From Inonotus obliquus (Eukaryota; Basidiomycota; Agaricomycetes; Hymenochaetales; Hymenochaetaceae): DNA of 64,000 nt. The stretch is taken from assembly GCA_032164295.1 (NCBI GenBank), contig JAJHTX010000008.1, positions 806,001-870,000 on the forward strand, read 5' to 3'. The position numbers and the translations under genes were made by a program. Positions 45,749 to 58,373 of the stretch are shown piece after piece. Under the pieces are notes generated by a model, which did no database searches, was not told the origin of the DNA, and worked only from the letters and a program-made list of their open reading frames with translations. Numbering within the stretch: position 1 is the stretch's first letter; every line of letters starts with the position of its first letter.

Positions 45749-46309
45749 CTTAGAGTCTTTCAAATAGTGAATACAATGCAGGAGTAGAGGGTTGACACCA
45801 CTTGTTTCAGATGAAAGGATAATGAGGAGAGAGAACTGGTGGACGTTAAATGACATCCTATCCCAGCCTTTAAATTGGAGTCAGGAGCCCAAGCCATTGT
45901 CAAATTAGTAGCAAGTGGAACACGATGCATACCTGACTGAGGGCAGGTACCGAAGCTCGGATCACCACAAGCAGATATTCGCTGCTTTAGCTCGAAAGGT
46001 TGTAGATTACGCCCTCATGCGACAACCCTACTTGCCATGTCATCATTTTTCATTTTCGACAGAACACTGCCATCTAATTGAACGAACCCGCATGCTTTTC
46101 TCCAGCCTCTTGTACCTCAAGATAGAAATAGTAGAGTAATCTAGATTATCCCGGCGAAAATTCACTTGGATTAGTGAGTCAGTGAATCGCTAAGGATAAT
46201 ACGCCGTGATTATCTAGCTCCTGTTGCAATCCAGGGGTTCAATAGAGTGGAAACTCACCTTTCCAGATCTGCCGCTCAACAGATGGCCTGTGTGCGTCTC
46301 ACCTTGCCC
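45749..46309. other. upstream region of paralogue 2, duplicated non-coding sequence
   Basis: This is a diverged copy of part of 41,880-42,220. It is interrupted near 46,200 by about 0.9 kb of other sequence that holds the FMO and transporter fragments. Confidence 0.45.
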
Positions 46310-46520
46310 TTCGAAAGACTGTGAATGATGTGATCCTCTGTTTCGCCAAAGAGGTCGGGATCAAGCATATTCGCTAGCCAACCGTGCACCTAATACCCAA
46401 GGGCATGGTATACAAGTATCGTGGGACTGAACAATAGGTTAATTTCGATTCCGCTGTAGTGATCCTAGAACACGTTTCAGACGTTCTAGCGCCGACTTCC
46501 TGTAGAAGGATCTGTATCCT
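46310..46520 (+). pseudogene. decayed FMO fragment
   Basis: Starting gactgtgaatgatgtgatcc, this matches FMO exon 8 (about 14,032-14,245) with many substitutions, several of which make stops. Its end, cctccagatat, lies at the same place in the FMO gene where the tandem units begin, hinting at a repeated breakpoint. Confidence 0.75.
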
Positions 46521-47022
46521 CCAGATATCAATCGATTTTAGAAAGATAGCAAATCCAACAGAAGTTCAGCCTATTATCAACTCCGGTGATGATCTGGGCA
46601 ACGAAAAGCATCACATACAATATCGACGCCGTCTGGAGAGCCATTCCAACGATCATGATAGTTCCACCTAACATAATCGTCAGCCTCCAACCCAGTTTAT
46701 CACCAACCCAGAGGTTTGAAAGTGCACCTGCGAGACAGCCAAGTTCCTAAACATACAAGCTGCATCTGGACTGACTCCGGTACAAGAAGAGAAAAGAGAA
46801 GACAGACATAGACGGCGATGACGAAGGATTGAAGTGTAGCGTGGTTACTAGGGTGTTCGTCATCAACAACGACTTGCGGGAACCTCTCCTCAAAGGTCTG
46901 GAGGGTTAGCAGAGCGGACATAATACCCTGGTCATATCTAACATTCAGAATGCAATGAGTGCGCCATTGGGGTCAATCCCTGAATAGCACTTACCCGAAT
47001 AACGTGAAACCCGTGCCGGCGA
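46520..47022 (-). pseudogene. inverted fragment of the MFS sugar transporter
   Basis: Read on the minus strand it matches the end of exon 1, intron 1, exon 2, intron 2, exon 3 and intron 3 of the transporter at 48,771-50,836. The frame is partly kept (TIMIVGMALQTASILYVMLF), but substitutions such as GVDNRLN for GVGNGLN and the missing rest of the gene make it a fragment. It lies back-to-back with the FMO fragment. Confidence 0.8.
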
Positions 47023-48611
47023 TGAAGAATGACGTGTGGTGCTTTGGTTCTTGTGATTTCACCATTGCGATTCCAAGTGAAGCACGTATAGTCAGAGTCT
47101 GTATCAGCTACTTGCAATATAGCATGCAGACGCGACAAAAAAATCAACGAGATCAAGCATTTGATACCAGTGGATGACCAGAACCCGTCAATGAGAATGA
47201 GAGGGACGTCAAGACTAATTCTCGGTGCACATCTATGGTGGCCAGTGTTCTGATTGTTTTATGGTATGAGTCGACGGTGGAAAACCAAGGGCCGAATCTT
47301 GTGCTCGAGTCCAAGTCACAGATAGGTAACTTCCATTGTGTACACCGCGAACGTCATGTACAGAAATACACCTCAAGTACGCAGTTGAACAAAGAAGAAA
47401 GTCGTGCAAAGTTGCCCTAAATCGACGAAGCAGTGTTAACTGCCAAGGCGATGAGTCGCGTCGATGAAGTGACGGCAATCTGACGACTCGTCCTTAACCT
47501 TTCATTATTCAGTATCCAGTGACGCGCGGAGTAACAGTGACAAACACACCTTATCTGTACGAGATCTAAAAAACTCAGACAAACTTTTCTGGTGATACGA
47601 TTTGTCAATGGTTTGCTCGTGGAATTCAATTAGTTCATACTCACCAGATCCTAGTCAGGGATCGGATAACGAAAGAAGCACCCGCGTAGCCTGATAACGT
47701 ACAATCCAAACGTTCTGATGTGCTTTGAAGGTCTCCACCGTTCGGCGATCAGTCCAAATTCCCGCGGACTGTCTGTATCTTGTCTGATAGGAGACGATGG
47801 AGTGGTCATTTGACCAGAGAAGTTCAGGCCCAGATCTGAGAGTAACGTGAGACCTTGAGACGCCGCAGAAAGAGGCTTTCGGTATATCTTATGGTAGCTT
47901 GCGCAAAACACGGATTTATGATGAGTATTCGAGAGTGAATGAGAAGCACACGTCTCGGTTCGGCAATGTGGTGTGTTTGTGGGGTAGAAGTCGGCTGGGA
48001 AAAAGGAGGGACAGCCGCTAGGTCCAAGCGATCATGGAACTCGGTGATGCCTCTTATCACAATGCCATTGGATATGATCAACGATCTAGATGAGAGCCAT
48101 TGTACAGACTCTCTTCGTGAAGGGATGGCGGAGCTGCTTCCCCTTCTGGTCCTTGTGGAAGTCTGAGGATGAGTTTTTCCTCGCATTTTGAAGGATGCGG
48201 TCACGGGATTGAGTGACTCCAGTGGACGGCAAGCGGACCGGTAAGCTTCGGATAGGGACGACGGAAGTATATTTTTACAAGTACTCGATTTAGGGTAGAA
48301 AATACGCTCCAATCCTTACGCTAGTCCTGCAGCCACTAGTTCATTCTCATATCTTGCACAACTCACAGGCAACAATGGCCCAAGCTGCGTGCACAACAAG
48401 CAGAAGAGTACATGGCTATAGATAAATTCCATGAAAGGGATAATTGACGATGAGAAGATGGGAGAAGCATCATCACCAAAGAATGCTTTTAGCCAATGCA
48501 TCACGGTTGTTCCGGCCAACATGCAACATGGATCACTACAGTCACCGAATGGGTAATGCTTACCGATAGTTAGAGGGGGCACACTAACTGCACTGCGTTC
48601 TTCCCAGTCCA
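47023..48611. other. region with no supported gene
   Basis: The first 400 bases are duplicated sequence related to 42,220-42,560. The rest has a minus-strand open frame (47,824-48,312) and another at 48,316-48,702, rich in Ser and Arg, with no recognisable motif and no matching introns. I treat them as chance frames. The end nearest 48,600 is the transporter promoter. Confidence 0.4.
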
Positions 48612-48620
48612 TATATAAGG
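48612..48620 (+). promoter_or_regulatory. TATA box of the sugar transporter gene
   Basis: TATATAAGG lies 151 bases upstream of the transporter ATG, a plausible distance for a fungal core promoter with a leader of about 120 bases. Confidence 0.4.
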
Positions 48621-48770
48621 ATACACAGAAGTCTTCCTTCTTCGTCCGGACGCTCGTGCAACTACTGTCTGATAGTCTCTTCTCTCGTCTTCTCATCTCC
48701 ACGGCCTAGTCTGTACTCTGTCTACGTAAATCCAGAAGTACGGAAGCAACGGTGTTAACGCGAGTAAAGA

Positions 48771-50836
48771 ATGGGACGAACGGAGACGATCAACACAGTC
48801 GACGATAATGTTACGATCGATGACAAACGCTCGCTCAGGCATCTTGAACACTTGACCGGAATGTCCGAATCTGAGCTGGACCAGAAGGTTGAGGAGCACC
48901 GGCCGCGCTTTACAGGCAAGGTCCTCACTTTCGCGCTCGCCTTCATCGCCGGCACGGGTTTCACGTTATTCGGGTAAGTGCTATTCAAAGATTGATCCCA
49001 ATGACGCACTCATTGCATTGAGAATATTAGATATGACCAGGGCGTTATGTCTGCTCTGCTAACCCTCCAGACCTTTGAGGAGAGGTTCCCGCAAGTCGTT
49101 GTCGATGACGAACACCCTAGTAACCACGCTACACTTCAATCCTTCGTCGTCGCCGTCTATGTCTGTCTTCTCTTTTCTCTTCTTGCACCGGAGTCAGTCT
49201 AAACGCCGCTTCTATAAATAGGAACTTGGCTGTCTCGCGGGCGCACTTTCAAATCTCTGGCTTGGTGATAAACTGGGTCGGAGACGGACGATTATGTTGG
49301 GTGGAACTATAATGATCATCGGAGCGGCTCTTCAGACGGCGTCAATGTCCTATGCGATGCTTGTCGTTGCACGGATCATAACCGGAGTTGGTAATGGATT
49401 GAATGTTTGTTTGATTTCCTATCTTGCTAAAATTTGCTGATATCTGAATATGTGTACATAGACTTCCACGGTCCCTTCGTGGCACGCTGAACTAAGCCGT
49501 GCCGACAAACGCGGGGCATTCATCATGCTCGAAGGATCTCTCATCACCTTCGGAATCATGCTTTCATACTGGATAGATATTGCCTTGTACGTCATTTTTC
49601 CCATTCAGTCTCCACTGAAAAACCGTTTCAACTAAACTCGTTCATGCATTGCTCCATTCACATTTCAAAACTAGTTTCTGGTTCAAGACTTCCTCAGCAT
49701 CGTGGCGCGTGCCGATAAGTTTTCAAATCCTGCTAGCTATCATAATGATCATCGGCGTATGCTTCTTACCCGAATCACCTCGTTGGTTAATGAGAAAGGG
49801 CAAACACACAGAAGCACTCGCCGTCATCTCGGCCCTCGAAGACAAACCAATAACCAACGCAAATGTCCAACGTACATACATCGGAATTCACGAAGCCGTC
49901 ATGATGGAAAACCAATATGCAAGTCGAGGATTCAGCGAGCTCTTAACAGGAGGACGTAGTCAAAACTTCCGACGAGCCTCGCTTGGAGTTCTCAGTCAAA
50001 TGTTCCAACAAATCTCCGGATGCAACTTGATCATTTACTATGCAACACTCTTATTCGAAAGGCTAGGGATGAACACATTAACATCCCGTATCGTCGCAGC
50101 CTGTAACGGTACAGAGATGTTCCTGGCCTCTCTCATCGCTATATTCATCATCGAGCGTGTCGGTAGACGCAAACTGATGATATTCGGCGCCGCAGGAATG
50201 GGTTGTTCGATGATCCTACTTGCAATCCTCGGAGCAATCGATAACGCACCTGCTCAAGTCGTTTCCGCCGTATTACTATTCGTTTACAACTCGTTTTTCG
50301 CTATTGGTTGGTTAGGGATGTCATGGCTCTACTCTGCTGAAATCGTCAACTTGAGTATACGCGCTCAAGCAAACGCTTTAAGTACAGCTAGTAACTGGAC
50401 TTTCAACGTGAGTCGCTTCCTGCTCTGTTTATTAGACAAGAGGGAATCGTACATGTACTTACCATTATCTACACAGTTTATGGTCGTAATGATAACCTCC
50501 CCAGCATTTGCATCCATCAAATGGGGTACATACATCATCTTTGCAGCCTTCAACGCCTGTATCATCCCCATATGTTACTTCTACTTCCCCGAAACCGCAG
50601 GGCGTTCACTAGAAGACATGGACGTCGTCTTCGCTCTCGCATATAACGAAGGCGTATCACCCGTAAAAGTATCATTAAGAAAAGATGTACCACTCGCTGG
50701 GACACCTGAAGCAGACGCGATTTTGGGTATTACAGATGCGGATAGGGAGAGGGGAGGGGAGGGGGGAGGAGAGGGTTCGACTACGCAGAGTATTGATGAA
50801 ATTGTGCAAGATGAAAAGAAGAGGGGGGAGAAATGA
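48771..50836 (+). CDS. MFS sugar porter (hexose/disaccharide transporter)
   Basis: Six exons (48771-48973, 49031-49160, 49222-49404, 49462-49586, 49675-50407 and 50477-50836) give 577 residues. Sugar-porter signatures appear in order: YDQGVMSALL at the end of helix 1, the loop motif LGDKLGRRRT, RIITGVGNG, PESPRWLM after helix 6, QQISGCNLIIYY in helix 7, ERVGRRKL, and PETAGRSLEDMD after helix 12. Twelve membrane helices are expected at the plasma membrane, with a 65-residue cytosolic start and a Gly/Glu-rich tail. It should act as a proton-sugar symporter or facilitator; substrate specificity cannot be told. The N terminus (EELDQKVEEHRPRFTGK-like region) is normal. An inverted partial copy lies 1.7 kb upstream. 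Confidence 0.88.
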
Positions 50837-53537
50837 TTTTTTGGAAAAGCCCCGGTTTTCTTGGACGACGAAGAGCGGCTTATGATGAATGAATATGCTT
50901 GAAAACCTTTTCTTGCCATGGCAGATGGATAGGCTATCGAGGTTCGGAGTGTTCGGAGTAGGAATCAACTTGCCATTGTACTGTATCATAGAATTCTGCA
51001 GCGAACCATACAACATTCAATAGAACCTGATCATATCACAGAAAACAAGATTTCCGCAACTTTTGCTATTCCTTACGTATTCATTTCTTCCTTCCACGCT
51101 ATATCTCCTAGTGAATACAGTGCATCTGTATCATGGGGCTGCAAAATACGCGAAGCAAGACCGTCCATCAAACTCTACACTCATCAAGTTGCCGCTATTC
51201 AAACCTCACATTTCAAATCTAATCATCATCTCCAAAGCCTTTTCTTTATTTGCTTCAGCTACCGAAGAGATAGAGAAGGGTAATTCAAATTGCTCACTTC
51301 AGACTAATGAAGTAGATAGATACTCCACGTGCTGATCCTTTCGATAGTCAAATGACACCTCTGGAACTCGTCGAGGTAAGGTCCACGAGACAAATAGAAC
51401 TTTTAAAGATGATCCGTTCTATACTAGTTCCCTAGTTCACCGCTGAGGTACCTAGGCCTAATGGGTCGTAGTAACTCGCGCTCTGACTAATTCAGAAGTT
51501 AAAAACTCCTCGGGTCTGGATGATTATGAGGTGAATACGAGTCTCGTCCATCCAGTCGCATTTGCATTCTTCGAATCTTCAGCGCTACCAAACAATAAAG
51601 TGAGTCGACTGCAGAATATTCTAAGAGGATATTTTGGACACAGTACTCTTACAGGTCCAAGGGTCTTCCTGGTTCTCAGAAATGCATAATTCGATGGACC
51701 AAATGGCAAGGATACTCGGAAGCTTCTAATAGGGCCTTGTACTGGATCGGATATCCCGGATACGATACTGCGGATCCGTTATCCTCCCGAATGCGGATAC
51801 TAGTGAAAACCTCCGCGCGTATCGTAAAAATACGCTGCGAATCCCTAGGAAGAGAGCTCGGATACTGGCGCAAGAAATGGCGAGTATCGGCTCTGCTTCA
51901 GTTGCAGAACAATCGACTGGGGACGCAGCGCCTATACAGAAGTTCGACATAACTTTATTTCTGGTCTTCCGAAATGCATAATCGGCCGACTAACCAGCGA
52001 GGACGTTCGGCGGAGAATACTGATGCCGAGTTGAGAAAGCGTATCCATCGTATTCCCAACCAATCCCTTTGATAGGCGCTCGGCCCGTCCTGAGGTAGTA
52101 AAAACGATACCTACAACTACGTCCAGGACTAGTCTCGATAACAATAGCGAGAGGCAGCGGTCAGCAAGGGCTCCTCGGTCTTGAAGAACGAATAGAGGCA
52201 TGCGCGAATGAGTGCTTGTACCTACAAGGTTACACTCCGCAACAAATCAGGCGAGGATGATGGTGTAAAGGGGCATCGTAGGTCTTGCACAAGTCCGGAA
52301 GCATGTGGGATGATGATACGCACCTTCGGAGTGATGTTATCATGAAGACTCACCAGATGCGTATGGATTGGGAAGGGGATAATCGGACCGAGCAATTGCA
52401 AGACTTCTTCCGCCCTTTCTACCTCCTCATTCTATACTCTCCTTCCCCACCTTATCTCTACGACTGAACTTCGCTTCCTTCCTGAGAGCGAGCGAGGTTC
52501 GCAGGACTGTCTCTACCAATCATCCGCCTTTTCTATAGTCAATCTTTCCTCTCATTTCCCGAAAGAAGTCGCTACTGCGTGGGTGCGGGGGCGATAAGTG
52601 CTTGGCCTATTCCACGAGTTCGCATTGGAAGAACACCAGTACGCCTCCGTAAGGACACAGAACGTGGTTGCTCGTTACGTAAAGCCCTGAAAGGAAGGCG
52701 CAAGACTGTCATGCAGTCTTTACAGAGTAGTAACAGGCGTCCAATTGGATACAATTTCAGCCCAGAACCAAGTTCCTTCGCCGTTCTTCGACTTATATAG
52801 CGAACGAAGCTCTGGGTTCCAGCAATCTGGCCCGTGGCCATTCGTCGTCAGGAATTTCCAAGATGATGCCGATATGACGGAAAGGTCGAGTCAATGATAA
52901 GCCGCAATCGGGTCGTGCATCGCGATTATGCAGAAAAATCGTTTAGCGCTGTAGCTCAGACTCTGCCAGAGAGGATCGTTGGGGTGAAGGAAGGACTTTC
53001 CAACGCTTACTGTCCGATTTTTTCGGAGAGATAGCTGCACGTGATTTTGTTTTCTCTTTTTCTCTTTTTTCCATAAATTCTGCAATATGATGTTCTGCTA
53101 CTTGCCACCTCAGTTCACCCCTTTTGTCTGATGCCTCTACGGAAATCTCACGTCTATGCACTCATGCACCTCATCGCTCGACATACGCGGAAAAAAGCGC
53201 TGTTGAGTACCTTCAGCACCGGCGGTAGCGTTGTAACGTCAGAGACGGGTGTCAGCATTCTCAGCCAATTGTCTGCCGTCCCATCGCGCTGGGAGATCTA
53301 GTTTATCCCAAGGTAAAGGTCACTTGAAAACATCTGTATGATGTCGGTTGGTGTCCGCCGTTAGGAGGGCAGTGCGTGGCGGGTCACAAGACTGATCTCC
53401 AATGCCTGCCCAGAGTGTCATAGGGTCTCTCCGGTACAGTGTCTTTCCAGCTCCTCAATTCCAAAACACTTTTCGCATAATTCTCATTCTCGCGTTCATC
53501 ACTTAGTTCGTCGGATTTTCGAAATATTGAGCTCATT
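50837..53537. other. gene-poor region, nothing recognised
   Basis: After the transporter 3' flank there are only short frames on both strands. Around 51,680-51,980 a related phrase occurs twice (agaaatgcataattcg and cgaaatgcataatcgg), suggesting an old duplication or element remnant. No transposase or gene was recognised. Confidence 0.4.
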
Positions 53538-54030
53538 ATGAGCCATAGAGCTTTCACTATGCACCTCTGGAGGTCAACAGCTATTGCGATCTGTCTTTCG
53601 ATCCACTACAAAACAGCAAGTCTACAATATTTCCAACTTTCCGAAGGTTTCGGATTTCCGTCTGATGAATACTTGAAGCGTGTAAGTCGATCTCACGATG
53701 ACATGGTCTGTTCAATCCTTGAATTGTATTAGTGTCTGTCCCACCCATAAAGGCACCAGGAGACTATTGATCCCAAAATGGAATGCGCGGCATTCGGACC
53801 ACCAGATTAGGAATCTGTCAGGTGGTTCGTTGTTCAGACTTTTGGTTGGCGAACATCGGGAAGCATTCTCGTACTCTTGGAAATGTTCATCTGGCCCTCA
53901 GAAGCCCTGGGCATAGTCATCGCTGCTTGCAAACGTTGCGACCCTCATCTCGTACGTACCGCCCTGAAGCCCGATCAAATGTCCGAAACGGTATTTTAAT
54001 TTTGGGCAGAAGGAGGATCGAATAGTACGC
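53538..54030 (+). pseudogene. possible decayed gene
   Basis: This is tentative. An ATG at 53,538 opens a protein-like stretch containing ICLSIHYKTASLQYFQLSEG, followed by a GTAAGT donor. A later stretch (about 53,750-54,000) reads ETIDPKMECAAFGPPD and then TSGSILVLLEMFIWPSEALG in a frame broken by stops. The pieces do not join cleanly. I do not recognise a family. Confidence 0.2.
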
Positions 54031-54776
54031 ACTGGAGGTGAGGCGATACGTTCTCAGTTCTCACGATTGTGCTTCGCGAACAGTATATGGGCGCTCCGTC
54101 CATTTCTACCCCACAAAAATGCGGGGTAAGATGCGGGGTAAAGCTACCCTGAGGAACTCTCTCAGGTCGCGGCTACTGGTCTCGCCTAACATGACATCTG
54201 GGCGTCTGCAGGCTACCTTACTTACTTACTGGTTTCCTTTCGTCAGGGTTGCCTTGGCGAAGATCTATAAGTGGAGGTGTCACGCTTCCAGTGATGGGTA
54301 GCGAGAAGTTCGGACTTCTTAGTATGGAAGCGTCACAATGCATCTCAGCCTGATCTCATTACGATCAGCCGTCCAATTCTGTGGAGAATTGATTGGCAAG
54401 CGAGTCGGATCTCAGCTGGATGCAATTATGCCTACAAGGCCGCGAACTCGCCGTGTTCAGATGCGAGAAATCGTATTGGCGAGCGAACCGGTGACCACCT
54501 GATTAGCTTGCATTCGACTCCGCACCCTCTTCTCATATAGAGTTTCATCATTTACAGCTGCGCAACACAGAGTCCGAACATCGGTTCAACTCAAGAGCGA
54601 CAACTGAGGCTCAGCTAGAACTCTAGACATGCTTCTCATGACCACTTCTCCATACAACTCAATGGATTCCATACCCACATGTGATCTCACGGACCGTTTG
54701 CTTCCCAAGTATCTAACTGGACGACGATTCAACAGAATAGCCTTGGCTGATAAGGAAAGAGTCGTATGAAACCTCA
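54031..54776. other. intergenic upstream of the alcohol oxidase
   Basis: No gene was seen. A CCCCGCAT-type motif occurs twice near 54,110-54,140 (acaaaaatgcggggtaagatgcggggta), matching the CCCCRC core bound by Mig1/CreA carbon-catabolite repressors on the minus strand. This is suggestive for a methanol-oxidase-type gene, but the match is short. Confidence 0.35.
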
Positions 54777-54783
54777 TATAAAG
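54777..54783 (+). promoter_or_regulatory. TATA box of the alcohol oxidase gene
   Basis: TATAAAG lies 113 bases before the start codon, in a suitable position for the core promoter. Confidence 0.45.
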
Positions 54784-54895
54784 ACGGACTTCGTTTCTTC
54801 GCCCTGCTTCTCTCGTGCTGACATTCAGCAAGCATCCTTCATATCTTCATATCACACTTTTATTAACCAGCTCTTGACACCAACCATCTTCAATA

Positions 54896-57800
54896 ATGGT
54901 GCACCCTGAGGAAGTTGATGTCATTGTCGCAGGGTGCGCCGTCATGATTTGAGAATAGTTGCATCCACACTGACGCTCACGTTTTTCTAGAGGTGGCCCG
55001 GCCGGTATGATGGAATCACTTCGGAGAGCAATCTGAGCCTAACGACTTGTTTAGGATGCGTCGTCGCTGGAAGACTCGCATACGCGGACCCTAACCTCCA
55101 GGTTATGCTGATTGAGGCCGGAGCAAACAACCGCGACGACCCATGGGTTTACCGGTCAGTACTCACGGTCACAGCCTTCTTTCAACAGTCTCATGTTTTG
55201 ATTATAGTCCCGGCATCTACCCGAGGAACATGCAGAGGGATGGAATGTAAGTTCATTCATATTCTATAGCCATTGCGATTGTTAATTCCGATGCCCGACA
55301 GCAACGATAAGGCAACATTTTACTTGGACACGAAGCAGTCATCGCATTTGCGCGGTCGTCAGAGCATTGTCCCGTATGTTATTTCCTGACCCTGCTTCTT
55401 CGAGTCGTGGACTTAACTACTCAATCAACTTAGATGCGCCAATATCCTTGGTTTGTCCCTTTCTCCTCCTGCATTCCGTGACCCGTTAATTATGTTATCG
55501 CAGGTGGCGGTAGCAGTATCAACTTCCAGATGTACACTAGGGTGAGTGAAGTATCTTTGCGGAAAGGCTATTTTACTAATTAAGGTCGATCTCAGGCATC
55601 TGCATCTGACTGGGGTGAGACTATGGTTTTCTCTTCCCGAGCCGCGAATCATTCTGACGGTTCCGCGAAGACGACTTCAAGACGGAGGGATGGACTTGCC
55701 AAGGTCCGTAGAAAGTTGTTTCCTCACGAGCCGGATGTGTCTAATCCCTCTGTAGATCTATTGCCCCTGATGAAACGTGTACGTATAGCCAATTGAGTAG
55801 CTGGGACACGACACTTATCCTCCGTGAAGCTCGAGAACTATCAAAAACCTTGCAATAACGAAACTCACGGCTATGACGGACCAATTGCGATCAGTAACGG
55901 CGGTCAGATCACCTCTCTCGCACAGGACTTCCTGCGCGCATCGGACGCGCTCGGTATCCCGTTCAGCGGTGAGTAACTTCACCGAGTACCAGCTACTTGA
56001 TCTCGAGTTCTGACATTCCTGTTAGATGATATTCAGGGTGCGCATCGATCATCCGACCTAGTTCTGAATGATTCTGATATAATCGAATTGTAGACCTCAC
56101 AACTTCTCACGCTTCCGAAATTTGGGCCAAGTACATCAACAGGTATACTGGTAGACGCAGTGACGCAGCAACAGGTTAGCGAGCCTACGAGCTAGTTGAC
56201 AACAACGCTCTTACAGAACCTTTTTAGCCTATGTACACAGTGTCATGGATGTTCAGTCCAACCTTCATCTGCGCACTAATGCGAAGGCCTCACGCGTCAT
56301 CTTCGAAGGCAACAAGGCTGTCGGAGTTGCCTATGTCCACTCAAGGAACCGTGGGCACAAGGGTGAAGTGAGAGAGACTATTGTTCGCGCGAGGAAATGT
56401 GTCGTTTTGAGCTCCGGCACGCTCGGTACTCCTCAAATCCTTGAGCGCTCGGGTGTCGGTGATCCCAAGCTTCTCAAGGAGCTCGACATCAAGGTCGTCA
56501 GCGATCTTCCTGGCGTCGGGTAAGCCTACATTCGCTCTTGTCTCAGAGACCTTCCACTAACGTATGCGCAGTGAGCAATACCAGGACCACTATACCCTTC
56601 TCTCAAGTAAATACCTGTTTTGCTTCTTGTAGTCTGTGTTCTGATTGGTCTTCAGTCTTCCGTGCCAACAATGAGAGCTTCACTACCGATGACTTCCTGA
56701 GGGGAGACAAAGAGACTCAGGACAAGGTGAGGTTGACGAATAGGCAGTCAAGACATAGGAATACTGAACCACCCCAAACCCCAGATATTCGCCCAATGGG
56801 AGACCAGCCCTGAAAAGGCGATTCTTTCGTCGAACTGCATCGACGCAGGGTTTAAGGTCGGTGCATCTATCGCGCAGCGACATTCGAACATTGTCCCATT
56901 CTTTTCTGACAGATCCGACCGACTCCAGAGGAACTTAAGGAGATGGGTCCCGAGTTCAACGAACTCTATAATAGCTACTTCAAGGACAAGCCCGACAAGC
57001 CTGTCATGTGAGAATATTGCAAAGCGCTTCATCACACCACACAGCTCTAATGGATTACTCTTTGAAGGTTCGGCTCGATCGTCTCTGGTGCTTATGCGGA
57101 CCACTCGTTGCTGCCGCCTGGCAAGTACTTCACGATGTTCCAGTACCTCGTAAGTCAATGTATGTCTGCATAAGTGAGTTAGTACTGATTCATCTGTGGC
57201 AAGGAATACCCCGCTAGCCGTGGAAAGATCCACATCCAGTCCACGAACCCGTACAAGGAGCCATTCTTCGACAGCGGTTTCATGAACCACAAGGCCGACT
57301 TCGCGCCACTCCGCTGGAGTTACAAGAAGTCTCGTGAAGTTGCAAGGAGGATGGACGGTATGATTCCATAAACCACTCTTTCATCTGAACTAAGACTGAG
57401 TTGTGCGCAATAGCGTTCCGTGGCGAGCTTACGTCGCATCACCCACACTTCCACCCAGCTTCTCCGGCGGCGGCTAGGGATATCGATATCAAGACCGCCA
57501 AACAGCTCCTCCCGAACTCGTTGACCGTTGGCATTCACATGGGTACTTGGCATCGCCCATCTGAGCCGTTCGACGCTAGCAAGGTCCACGAAGACATCCA
57601 GTACAACGAAGATGACGACAAGGCCATCGATGAGTGGATTGCGGGTCTGTACCCTTTTGCCTTGAAACTTGTGACTATATCTCATCCTCTTCTCAGACCA
57701 CGTCGAGACGACTTGGCACTCACTTGGTACATGTGCTATGAAGCCTCGCGAGCAAGGCGGTGTAGTCGACAAGCGTCTCAACGTTTTTGGCACTCAGAAC

Positions 57801-58049
57801 TTGAAGTGTGTCGACCTCAGTATCTGCCCAGTATGTTGATCTCAGCGAGACCTACTCTGTATCCTGCTAACGATCCTGCCACAGGACAACTTGGGCACCA
57901 ACACGTACTCATCAGCGCTTCTCGTTGGCGAGAAGGGCGCAGACCTTATCGCAGAGGAGCTTGGCCTCAAGATCAGGGTCCCGCACGCTCCAGTTCCGCA
58001 CGCTCCCATCCCCTCCGGCAAGCCTGAGACCATCCCCGTGAGGCGTTAA
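54896..58049 (+). CDS. AOX: alcohol oxidase, GMC family (methanol-oxidase type)
   Basis: Many short exons (the first three are 54896-54933, 54991-55004 and 55055-55154) encode roughly 650 residues. The FAD-binding motif GGGPAGCVVAG is split over the first three exons, the second being only 14 nt. Next come [35 protein letters not shown] (GMC signature 1), [17 protein letters not shown] (GMC signature 2), [20 protein letters not shown] with the catalytic His, and the Asn-bearing [13 protein letters not shown]. The enzyme oxidises methanol or other short alcohols with O2 to aldehyde and H2O2. In brown-rot fungi close relatives use methanol from lignin demethylation and supply H2O2 for Fenton chemistry. 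The C terminus [16 protein letters not shown] follows the extended end of basidiomycete AOX and lacks a clear peroxisomal SKL. The frame appears intact. Confidence 0.92.
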
Positions 58050-58373
58050 ATGCATCTTCTCAACATTCTAAGGCCGAAACATCCGAGAAAGAACATTTTC
58101 CCTATGTCCTCTTGTCCTCTTGTCATCTTTCATCATCTGGTGCGACTTTGTACTCTAGCCGAGTTGACTTCACCTTAGCTTGCGATAGTCTCGAACACCT
58201 TATTGTTCATCATGCGTCATGTATATGTATACCTGTATGTATAGCTACCTGGAAATGCGAGAATCGATTATTTTTTATCCAATGTTTCATTTGACTGTTC
58301 GGGAAAAATACAGCATTGTCAACGAGATACGCGACGAAGCTAACAAATCAAATAGGTGACAATAAGATACAAA
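58050..58373. other. convergent 3' flanks, no gene
   Basis: This lies between the stop codons of the alcohol oxidase (+) and the MTO1-like gene (-). It is AT-rich, as expected for two facing terminators, and nothing else is seen. Confidence 0.5.

Noticed and set aside
47824..48312. 162-codon minus-strand frame
   Set aside because: Its Ser/Arg-rich composition, absence of recognisable motif and lack of a supporting copy or splice pattern make chance more likely.
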